From Amphibalanus amphitrite (taxonomy: Eukaryota > Arthropoda > Thecostraca > Balanomorpha > Balanidae), in assembly GCF_019059575.1 (NCBI RefSeq), contig NW_024881692.1:558001-622000 (forward strand): 64,000 bases of DNA, written 5' to 3'. The notes beneath the pieces were generated by a model. It was not told the DNA's origin, did not search any database, and saw nothing but the letters and a program-made list of their open reading frames with translations. The translations under genes were made by a program, and so were the position numbers. Below are positions 11,737-23,700 of this stretch, one piece after another; positions within the stretch are counted from its first letter, which is position 1, and every line of letters begins with the position of its first letter.

Positions 11737-14700
11737 ACCGATCGGTATCCGGTGACGTCACCAATCCTCGTCGTCCGCCCGTCCATGGGCTGGCCGCGTC
11801 ACCCGCGACCCAAGCGCAGTTTGTTGGAGCACCTGCTGCGATACGTCTGCTGTAACAGTGAAGAGGACTGGATCGACTGGTGGGAGGAGAAGGATAGAGA
11901 GCGGGAGGAGGAGCTGCGGCGCTGGGAGGAAAGGTGAGGGGGCTTGGAGGGGGGGGGGAAGGGCAGATGCACATCTAGGAGTACCTAAAGGCTCCTAGAT
12001 GTGGCCGCTCCTAGGCCGTGCCGGAGACAAACGGGAGAGATAGTGTTTGACGCCGCCTTCTAATTCGGTTCAAAGGTAACGTAGTGACAGGCTGTAAGGC
12101 TTGTTCTACAGTTTTTGAAAGATTCATATGCATAACGGATGTATGTTTCGTTCAATAGGAGGACGCAAAAGGGCTTTAGCCATAGGTTACGCGAAAGACA
12201 TTCTTAAATTAAAATATTTTATGAGTAACTATAGACAGCTCATAAGTCATTAAAGGTAGTGTGCCAGCTTTCTTGGACCGTATGGAGTTAATGGCCCAGA
12301 TAAGGAGAACCGGATTTTTAGAACTTATCCATACCTTCAAAACTCATGGAAACGTCTTAAATTCTTCAAATTTTGAGTACCCCAGTGCGAAATTCGCCCC
12401 GACGGGTTGTCGGTCGTACCCCAACCACATTTCACACCACTATGAACAATAAATGCACACACTGAAATCGCTATTACCGATATGCTCATCCAATCAAGTT
12501 TCGATAAACCCGTTCATCATCATCTCCTGCGGTTTCGAACACGCCTGTTAGGTGGCTTCTGATGCTCGTCGAGGTCGGAATTTCCAAATACGCGTGGTGC
12601 GTCGGGCCGCGCGCTCTGACTTCGGCCAAGAAAAATGCGTCAGCTGATCATTGTCATTTCTGCCACTTGCGTGTGGTGAAATGGGGTCATAACTTATAAG
12701 ACGGCTTTTTCATATCAATTATTTTACATAAAATCATATTTCAAACCATAAATAATGTTCGACAGCCAAATAAAAGAAACAATACCAATACGGGCTTACA
12801 GTTTAAGGCTCGACATTGTGTTGTCTACGATTAGACAGCTGATAACTCATTCCCGTACAGTGGGTCTATTTAAGATCTCCAGAGCCACCACGTGGCGCTA
12901 CGAACGGGGTAGGGCGAGTCCAAATCCCGAGGGAAGTGAGGTCACCGGTCATTGTGGGGGAAGGAGGGAGGGGGAGTGACGCGGTATCACGGCGCATGGG
13001 GCGTGCGTAGCGCCGGGAGTGGGCCGCCCAGGGCCGCCCGCCACTGCGCCGAGGCTGAGGGGAGGGGATGATGGTTGCGGGTGCGTTCACTCCGGTATGG
13101 TGGTATCCTGTTCATGTGGAACCGGCAAGAATGCGACTGAAGGGAATCATTATCTCAAACAAACGGCAAGCCAGAGGCAGCGTCAGTTCCAGCCAAAATG
13201 TTGAACAATGATAATTGAAATCTAGGACGTATTCATAGCATGCAACTATTCAGTCGATAGTTGCATGGTGTCTTAGGCTTTTCTAAACTGTTATTTGAGT
13301 TGGTTATTTTTCATTTGGCACGTTCAGTTTTGGTGGGTTTTATCGGGTCGACAAAAAAATCCGAAAAGAAAGAGTTGAAATGGCTCCAGAAAAATGGCCA
13401 AAAAATATTTTCTTTAAAAATGAAACTTAGCTAAACATTTATAAGCGATAATTTTGACTTTTTTTAGAGGATATTGGGGAAAGATGTTGGTGAAAGATGT
13501 CATCGTGCTCATCTGTGTTACAGTAGAAGGAAAGGTTTGGTTCGTGTCGAGATAAAACCAGACCCGGGAATGGGGCTCGAACTCACGACATCGCATTCAG
13601 CTCACAGGTTACCCAACCTCAACGCTACGAGCACCTATCGCCCTGCGCAGCTTGCTCAGTGTTTCGGCTAGAGTTCGGCCAAAGTGTCTGACGTCTGTCA
13701 ATGTCACGAGGCGAAACCACAAGGTAAATGTCCGTCCCGGTAGCTCGGTCGGTAGAGCGTTGGACTCCATGTGCCATGTGGTGAGAGCGCACGTCCCGGT
13801 TGCAAAAGTCCGGGTTCGAAACGCGACGTGTATTTGACGTTTTTGAGCCTCCTGACGGGTATGGTTGTGGTTGGTGGCAGGCCGCTGCCAGGCGAAGTCA
13901 GTGAGGGGACCGGCCGTGCGCGGCTATGTGCGCACGTTAAAATTTGGACTCTAATTCTGCTATAGACCAGGAATTGTTTGATCGGAGGGTAGAGAGCAGG
14001 GTCAACGCAACAAGCTCAGCTTAGCGGGGACTCTGTCCTTGTGATTCCTTTCATTCAAAAGGTTCGTGCCAAATTCAATATAAGGGGGAGCCGAACCAGG
14101 TTGGGCCGGGTTGAACCCTGTTGGACCGGTGTCTTTCACGCAATCATGGGTCAGGCCAGGGTCAGACAAAACAGAGGCTAATTTCGGGTCAAATATCTTT
14201 AGGTATTAACGGATCTTATTATTTTTTGCTTACACGCTTTTAGGTTTTTATAACTCCAGACTTCATGCACAAAAATGTGGCATTCGTCTACTTTTCCTCA
14301 TCTTCTCTTAGCGACTTGATTTGACCTTAAAGGCCCATCTTATCAGTAAAAAAATCACCTGCGTGATAATTATTTGCCAAAGCTACGCAAGAAACGCCAG
14401 CCGGTCAAAAAACTGGCGAACGATACGATCTTTCTATTGCTTGAATTATATTCAATGAAAATTTCAGGAGACATAAATAATATTAATCCTTATAGCTACT
14501 GGGCGCCCGGAGCATTCGCTAGCATTGCATTGCCAGCTGCATTACCAACATCACATTTGCATTACTTTGGGTTCATCATAGTTGACAGTAGATAAACCGG
14601 CCACAGCAAACCCATGCCTCATTATCCTTTCCTTCCAAGCAGCCAACTGTCAAGCTAACCGGCCGCCCGGCCCACCACCGCGATATGGAACAACGCTGGA

Positions 14701-17700
14701 GACTGGAGTGCGCCATTTGCCTGCGGCAGTGCCCCACCGCGCCGGGGCTGTTTGACAGGTCAACCGCACCGTGACCTCGCCACCCGCCCCGCCCCCTCGC
14801 CCCTCCCCACCTCCTCACCGGGCTCAGCTCGGTAGTGACCTCTCCTTGAATCTCACATGGACTCGACTGAGGCTCAACGCCATCTAGTTTCGTCTGGAGA
14901 TCCTTACTAGATCCACTGTACGTCGTATGGTCGTAACACTATAATGACGGACGACGGTGAAAACAGGGCGCCTGGGGCGATTTGATCAAGGTTCGTGAAA
15001 TTTACACGTGACGTTTGGGATATAGAAGGTCCTTGGAGCGGGAGAAGTTCCAAATGTCACGTGACTAATATGCCCTCCGGCGCCCTGTTTTCACCGGCGT
15101 CCATAATGACCTTTGCTTATTGTCACAAGTGCGCCGCATTCGCGATTGTTGCCCGACGCCTGTTTGCAGGTGAGCCCACTACAGTTGTTATACATATCTA
15201 AAAACCGAAAAACGTTTAGGCGAAAAAGGCACTATTCCAGGCCCATTTTTGATTTTTTTTTGCGATATTAGGTAAAAACAGAAGCTTCTTATCCTAGGAA
15301 AAATAAAATGGGAAATCTTTCAAAGGTGGCACACTACCTTTAACTTGAGTGAAGATGGCACGCGTGCCATAAAAGACCGCGGTCGTATGACATATATGAC
15401 ACATATGACCGCGGTCATAAAAAGGATTGCAGCTCTATAACATATCTACGTTTCGAACAGCCCTCGAACGGTGATCAACTACTTAGACATTTTTACAACA
15501 TGCTGACAATTTCCTGGACGAATATTGAAAGAGTCTTGATATTGATTGATTGCTGGATTAATTTTCGCATTAGTTACACTTCCCCATGCTTATTTAATTT
15601 TTACACCAAAACAATTGTGATGATACTGTGCGATGCAATTCCCATGCTACACGGTTGTTCGGTTGCCTAGCAGCGCCGTTTGCCTATCGATGTGTGCAAA
15701 CCATTGAGCGTCAAATGACCTTCCAGCGAAAAGATGAACGGCACTTTGAAGAAACGACGATACCTATGATTAGTTAACGTTTGTTTGTTGTTCGTTCTAA
15801 GAAATCGATATATCGAAGTGGGCTGGCGGCGGGCAGTCGATTGTTTTCTTTGAAGATCACTGAAGGCACATAACCTAGCGCTGCCAGGTATGGGCTGTTT
15901 GTTTGTCCTTGCATATTATAGTACCTACCTACAATAAGTATGTGCAAATGTGCCGCATTGGATATGCAGAAAGACGTATAGTTCAAGGACAAGGAAAATT
16001 GCAGGCAATTCAGTTATTAGGTTTCTATTTTTTTTTTTTGGCCTGGTGGCTGTTGCTTAATACTTTTTACTCTTGCAATATGAAACCTATCTCAAGTAAT
16101 TTCAAGTTCATTAACCCTCGCCCGCACATGGGGGGGGGGGTGGTTGCCCCCCCCCCCCCAGGTAGTATTTCTGCTCTGCACTCAACATTTTTAGAGCTAG
16201 AAGGCTGATTTTTCGTATAGCTGCTCCTATCCTTTCTTGATGTCCACTTCAAATTTCAAGTTTCTGTGATCTTTGGTTTCGGAGATATGACCTTGTTTTT
16301 CAGGTCATGTCATGGCCCAAATGGCCAATTCTCAACATCTTGCGTTTGCCATGGGCCTTGTGAGCTTTTGACAACTTGATTTCGGCCTTTTTTGCCAGTC
16401 TTACCTCCCACCTATCATCGAACATGTTGTTCGACGATGTACAGGTGTCAAGGTCAGGGTCAAGGGCAACCTAGGTCATCTAAGATAATTGCGTTTTAGG
16501 CAAGCTGAATTTACTTTTTGTGAAGTTTTTTTTACTGCATTTTTGGTAAAAGCTTCTCAGATCATGATTTCATGTAATATGGACACAAAAACAATCGGTG
16601 CACACATCAGTATACACACAGACACACACAGACATACAAACACATATAATTGACCTTGACCTAACTTGACCTGAAATGACCTCAGCAGCAAAAATCTGGT
16701 CGGGTAGTGTGACAAAGAGGTTCTAGCTGGCTTGGCACCAGAAAACAGCATCGTCATCGGCATATGATAAGCAGCGCACTTGATTTCCAACGGTGACCCA
16801 AAACAGCAACATTTTCTAGTTTGACCTGACCAGGAAGGTCAATGACTGACCTGAGAAGGTAAAACTGGATATCATTGGATTCGTCTCTTCCCAAAGAATC
16901 TTTTTGGTCTTACCGCTAAGCTCTATCTCCAACAGAAACGAAATGGCGCGGGGGGAGGTGCCCCCCCCCCCCATGTGCGTTCTAGGATGGGAAATGGCAT
17001 GTGCGGGCAAGGGTTAATGTTTTTTTTTTTAATTTGGGTAAATACGGGATCCGATACCTTACTGGATCTGTGAAAATCATTGCTGGAGCTCTTTATGATG
17101 ACAATGATTGTTGAGTTTGATGATGATAAAAACATTGATTATTGCATCCAATTCACAAAAAAGTATATAAATGAAACACTTAGCCACAGACAGGAGTACA
17201 ATACTATTAAAAACATTGCCTTGGGTGGGCGAGCTCGCCGTTTTTACTTTTTTGTAGGACCGATTTTGGCCCTGTCGGTCTGGTGACGCCTTTTCAGAGG
17301 CGGAAGGATGGTAGGAATTATGGACATACGTTGGTCTGGGCGGCCCCCCTGACGCGTCACCAGGGCTGAGACTGTCACAGTGGACAGGCCACCCAGCCCC
17401 GCTGACGGTCACCACTCACCCCATCGCGCGTGAGGAGCTATTCGAGAGGAGCTCCCGAGAAGCTATTCCTGAGTAGCTCCCGAGGAGCTATTCGTGAGGA
17501 GCTCCCGAGGAGCTATTCACGTCGGATGGAAGTGACCATCCAGTCCAGATTAGGGAGCTACGGGCGTGAAGGAGAAGGATTCGAGTGTCCTTAGGACAGA
17601 AAATGACAGAACGATGGGCTCTGGCCTGGGTAGGTAACGAGAGGTCAAAATTTCGCTGAAGTCCTCACTTTTGAAGACATTGCTAGGCATAACGTCAAAG

Positions 17701-20700
17701 GGCAGTTATGTTTCACTGGTGGCAATGCTATTTGCAATGCATTTACGTAATCAGCCGCACAACGTGCTGCATCGATGTCCTTTTTGAACTGTTTCCTTAG
17801 GAAATAAATTGGAGGCACAAAAGTCCTAAAAGGTGCTGCTCGTGGCGCTTCGAGCGGCAGTTGACGGATCCTCTGTTTCAGCTTATGGACGCCAGGTGGC
17901 AGGCCTGTAACGGTGAGAGACTGGCCGGGGGAAGTGGCGTTCGAGTCGTGGCAGCTGCAGTACGACGGACTGACTGAAACGGGCGTAAGTTATGTCTAGC
18001 ATCAACATGATGCCTCGCTCCTTCCTTGACCCCCGGGGCGCTGAAATGTCTGGGTCATAGCTGTGATTTGTCTGACTTTACATTTTATGAAAACCTGTGA
18101 TGACGACATGATGACTTTCCAGTGCAGATAGGTACGAATTATCATCCATCCTTTTATGATCAAGACCAGTCCTCCTTGCAATCCTTCATGACACTGCTCC
18201 GCCTGGAATGACGGTCACGGCAATAGAGGCGCAGGGAAAGCTTCAAAGGCACACAACGCTCCAGGGTTATCGTTTTAGTGCCCGGGTGGTCTGTTCACCG
18301 GAACATTTCCGTCTCAATGGGTTGCAATAGGAAAAATTTAGGAAAATTATTGTAAATTATCGTTCGTAGCACTGCACAACAAGAAGGTGCTAGTGCAAGT
18401 GCCAGTGAAAAGGCTACTTCAAGCTAATAATTAATGCTGTAAAAAGCGGCGTGAAAGCTCATAGCAAATGGATGACCAAAATATGTCTTGTTAAGTAGTT
18501 ATGGGCCACGCGATATCTAATCGATAGTGATCAATATAAAATAAACGCCCGTCCCTGGAACCCATTAATTATAAACTGAACATTCAACAACGCGCCGTAG
18601 TAGCATCTTTGCACAGTGTTTCAGTACCAGCCGACCCCGTTGTGTCTGGCTATTGATTCGGGGGCCGCCGTGGCCGGAATCTGGCTGATTGTCGTGTACT
18701 AAAAGACTGTAGTCGGACGGTGGACAGTGACCCGGCGGCACGTGGGGTCGGCAGTGCTGTGGGGGCCTTGATAATGGTGTAGGGGGATGTGTGAACCGTA
18801 GCTAATAATGCGGGTGTAGGGGTGAGAGTGTCGTGAGAGCCCATAGTGGAACAGTTGGCTGTGATGTGAGCGCTATGGTGAGTAATGCGGGAAAGGTTAG
18901 CATTTCAAGGGTCATTGGGCATTGCGGGGTATGACATACCGTTTAGTGGTGACGTAAAGTGAGGGTGATGCCAATCATGTGGCGAACTGGACAATACGTT
19001 TTTTATTATTAGGCGGTATGTACATATGTAGAAACTAAAGCCCAGACTTAAATAACTTAGCTGTCAATGGCAATTTATCAACGAAGTTATCTCCATCATT
19101 TTCTTGGAACCCTCCTCCATCTGCTTGCATCACGTTAAACTTTCGGTTTCGATTAAATTGACCGGGCCTGTGGCGGCTGGTTACCGAGTCTGCGAGGTCT
19201 TTCACTTCAGTCACATTGAATGGACACCAAATCAATCGTTTGGATCAAATGTCGAAGAAGAGGGCCATACTCACCAAAAAAGGCGGATGCCACGTGCAAT
19301 GTGCATGCAAGACGTGTAATTATACAACTTGCAAAACTGTACCGCAGCTTGTCTGAGTCGCAACCAAATTTATGGCGCTGCTTATGGCTGGATAAAGCTC
19401 AAAACAATCCGTTTCATCGTCGTCGCTAAAATGGCCAACTGCACCGAAGTTTACGTTATGAACAAGGATAGCGTTGTGTTCAAACGCTTGTCACTCTTAC
19501 TTTGACCTGAGGGCCGAGTTGCGATATAAATTATTTGCAATTAGGCTGCTGAGCTTATGGACATCCTTTTCTGCCTCTTCTGCTTTTCGCTAGTCTGTTT
19601 TGTACTGCGTCTCCTGAATCGGGATAACATATGTCGCGATTGTTCAACTTTTTGGTGCTAGCGATGTGGCGAAGCACAGTGTTATTCCTTCCGTAGATTA
19701 AACCACTGAACATAGGGCAATGTTACCCGTTCCAAAGTCCTGCCTTGTCCACTAACGCTGTCCACATTCCGCTCCACTGCCCAAACAGTATCGGGTCCGG
19801 GCTGGGGCGAGCTGCTCTTGCAGCAAACGACCGTACCTATTTACCGGGTACGTAATTACTGTATACTCGTGACGGCAAACAGTTCGATCTGCGCTTCGCT
19901 GGCAGCGACATTCCCAAGCCATTTTGAAATTACCTGGAATGGGGCGTAATTACTCTTCAGTCTTCGGTACTAAACGTTGCCTAGAGCCATACCCCAGGTC
20001 GATGCTTAAGTGGATGTTTGTTCCAGAAGCTTATTACCAACAATTTTGCTAGCGTCTTGAGCTTACTTGCCATTATTTTGAAGTCATTACCTGTATACGT
20101 ACAGCTATTCGTGCTGGAATGCACAGTGCTGGTTTTACTGAGGCACTCACCAAATTGGAGAGATAGATTGGTTGAAAACAAGGACAGCGATTAATGAGGT
20201 ATATTGGAAGCGTAATTGAAGCCTTTAACTTGTGGTACGTTGCGACATAACGTAAAACTTGACCAAAACGAAAGATATGGAAATTGCAAGACGATTTATT
20301 TAAACTCGAACGTTGTAGTTCGATGTTTGGTCGTTTAAAAGTACAAACTCATGTAGGCTTCCTTATTTTGAAGATCGCGAATCTCACGATCTGACTTGAG
20401 CTTGAGCGCAGCATCTGTGCCATTGTGCTGATGAATATCACTACAGTCTCGCACCTTCTCGAATGTCTCCATGTACTGGCGACTGTAGGCCGTATATGCT
20501 GTTGCTTTGTGCATAAGCCTCTGATAGCACTCCCGACACAATATCTCTTTGGTGTTCTCATAATAGTCCCCACACGGTTTACGTTCACACGCGTTACACA
20601 TATCTTCCTGAACCGCGACGCACTTGACTCGAATAGACGGCAGGACCTCTGTCCTTCCTCCAAAGCTGTATGATCGGCGCAGCTCTTTGCGTATTTTACA

Positions 20701-23700
20701 CTGCTCGGGACGATATGTGCCGGGTCCGGGCGTTCGTGACGCCTGAGCGTGTCGTGAGTCGTAGAATCGATCCGCCGTCTGGTCAAACGGTGGCTGGGCG
20801 CGGTCGGGGTCGGTGCGCCGCTGCGCCAGGCTCGGCCAGGGCGTGTTCAGGTCGGTCTGGTGTCGGCCAGGGGAAGGGACTCGCTCGGATCGGTCCTTCG
20901 GAGGGCGTGGTTCGGTGCTTGCCCCGAACATGACACCCCGCTTGCTGCGTGTCCTGCGGTCGAGCTGGTAGACGAAGCCGGTGAAGTCCTCGATTTTGTA
21001 CCGGCCGGGACCCAGGCGGGGGCGGAAGTCGCGAGACAGACTCGCCCCCAGTCGGGTAGGAGGAGCTGCCGAGGGTAGAGTGGGCAGCAGAGGTCGGTCC
21101 TGTACTGATCCAAACACCAGCCGAGGGTCGGGCGGCTTGTATAAGCCCAGACTTATCAGCACCTCCATCTTGTATCTGACGTGGCGACAGTCGGTTTTGT
21201 ATCTATTTATGAATATTCCATGCACAAAAAGAGGTTAATTAAAAGGCGTGGGAAATGTCACAAAATGTTCCACATCTCAAGCTGAATTTGAAATGCTGAA
21301 GGCGTGCCGTTTCTGTTGTATTTTCTGAATAAATATGAAATCGATCGATTGAGCTAAATTTGTCATGCTATCGAGTTTCCGTTAGGAAAAAAGGAAAACA
21401 ACGCTTATCCTGTTGGACGTATTTTCCTGGTCCGCCAGACGCCATTTTCATTTCTAGCCATGCTTTGAATTTTGATTGCCTAGGCAGTGCAATTCACATG
21501 CACTATTTCAGATTGACCTCCCATGCGCCTATCGTGCATAGGTAGTGGATGACCAAATGTCCTCATTCCTCAATGTGTCCACGAGAAAACATTTTTTCTT
21601 GCCCCCTTCGAATGATTTTTTGCCAAATGCTGAGCGTTTTATTTAACTTTGCATGGATAAAATCCAGGACCATGAGTAACTCTGTTTATGTCTACCAGCT
21701 CCCCACACCCGCTCTGCTCCTCAGGCTGCCTTCAGGGGCCAGAAGCTGAGGATCAACAAGCCTCCCGAGGTCAAGAATCAAATGGTGACCATACACCGTC
21801 CTCGACAAATTAACCCCGACCTGCTGGAAGAGCGAGAGCGCCAGTACTACGACGCTCTCTCCCGTGACGTCAACGGAGCCCGTGACGTCACCAAACTCAC
21901 CACAGTTGACCAACGCGACATTGAAGAACAGGTGAGAATTAGAGATGTCAATCGGATACCAACTTTTTGGTATACCGATACCAAACCGATACCAACTTGG
22001 TATTTGGTATTTCAATCCTAATGTGTTTGGTATTTTGTTGGTATTTTGTACCCTTACTAATGTATAAGGGGCTAAGAAATTGGTAAAAAGTTGGTATTTC
22101 CCTCATCTTTCAAAGTTGGTTCGGTTTCGGTATTTCCCCACGGTTTTGGTTGGTATTTGGTTTGGTATCGGTATTCCGATTTTCTGTAATTGACATCACT
22201 AGTGAGAATATCCTCAGTTGATCATTAGTTGTGGGTTCGCAATACACATATTTTGGAAACTCATCAAATAAACAAGCCATTGCGATGAGTGCAAGGTTAT
22301 GAAGGTAAATGTGGTAGATGAACTAACGTAGCCATATTCAGTAAGATGTGCCATCGCCGTGTCGTAATCCATGTACCGTCGCGTCCGTCGCCTATGGTCT
22401 AGGACGAAAAGTAGGGCTTTTTCCCAAACCGTTACCCAGCTCGGGTAATTACCTTTTACCACGGTCGCGTGCCATCTGAGTTCTGATCGAGAGGCTTGCG
22501 GCTTTTTACTTGCGACAGGGTTATGTTCCCAAGACGGTAACCGTTTGTTCGTGTGTGAAACCTGAGGATCTCCATTCCCCACACTGTAAAAAATGTTTAC
22601 CTGTTAATTTCCTAGTTATCCGGCCACTTTTCACTAACAAGATGCGAGTGGACTTCACTTTTCACTAACAAAATGCGAGTAGACTTAAATTCTACCCGCA
22701 TTTTGTTAGCGAAAAGTGGCCGGATAAGTAAGAAATTAGAAAAAAAATACAGTGCAACGTAAGGGACCTCCTGTATGGCCCCTCCGTTTTCAACTAGACT
22801 CCTTCGCTGATCTCCATGTTCGCCACCAGGTGACTGAGCGGCACCACCATCGTCCTCCCGAGCCCCCCTCGGAGCTGGATGACACGGTCCGCGCCTTTCT
22901 GGATCACGTGATCACCCTAGCGGTCACCCCACCCCAGCCGCCGGAGTTATCAGAACATGGGACCAGCGGAGGTGGTCCCGGGCCGCCCCTGCCGCCGGCG
23001 CCCTCCAAGCAGAGCTCGCTGTATCTGGACGCGGCCAAAGACAGAGCACAGCTGACCTCTGCCGAGAGCAGGAGAGAGGAGGAGGCGGCTGTGAAAATAC
23101 AGAGCTCCTGGCGGGGGTATGTGTTCAGAATATACCGGGAGTGATGAAAATGTGCGTGACTGTTCAGTTATTGAGCTATTCTTAGTAAACGTGCCGACCA
23201 AAGATAGCACCAAAATCAGGCCGTACAGGCCGTAGCCGTACACTTATGAACATACATAGGTACACTTGGTTGTGTAGGCACTGATATTGCCTTCATTCAT
23301 CGTAAGACGTTCCTTCTGTTCTTTTTCAATGTTTTTTTTTTCACAGGCATCAAGTGAGAAAATCACTGAAGCCAAACAAACCGGACGATAAGCAGCCCGC
23401 AGCAAAAAGCTCAGAATCGCCAGCAAAAGTTGCCAAGAACGATAAACCGGGAGTTACTGAGGACACCAAGCCGCCCAAAACTCGAAAACGTGTCAGCAAG
23501 ACGGCCACAAAGGTCGTTCACACAGCCCCCAAGGTCAAAGGAACGCGACCCAAGGAGACTAAAGGTAAAAATGAACACAACAGTTTCATGGGCAAGGGCA
23601 TAGTTTGACGTACTTATAATGTGACGTGATATGCAGGAGTAACTAAAAATATTTACCCATAGGCGTGCATAACTGTCGTCATTTGCAGCAGCAGTCAACA

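Larger units (their letters stand above)
12859..14917. mobile_element. 2.06-kb insertion with GTAC target duplication
   Basis: Family C reads CCCGTACGTCGTATGG where empty; here GTAC is present on both sides (12855-12858 and 14918-14921). The ends are inverted: AGTGGGTCTATTTAAGATCT on the left and AGTGGATCTAGTAAGGATCT (inverted) on the right. The interior holds tRNA-derived SINE pieces at 13550-13830 and GC-rich blocks, but no transposase frame that I can recognise. A 4-bp duplication suits Chapaev-like or piggyBac-like elements; the superfamily is unresolved. Confidence 0.75.
12254..15339 (+). mobile_element. TTAA MITE, family C, copy 2, twice interrupted
   Basis: The copy is flanked by TTAA at 12250-12253 and 15340-15343, with ends AGGTAGTGTGCCA and its inverse. 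Compared with copy 1 it is interrupted at 12859-14917 and again at 14949-15102. Each insertion has a clean target duplication that can be read against the uninterrupted copies. Confidence 0.85.

Noticed and set aside
13732-13830. A tRNA gene
   Set aside because: The D-arm and T-arm are good, but no anticodon arm forms and the length is too great; a SINE head explains it better.
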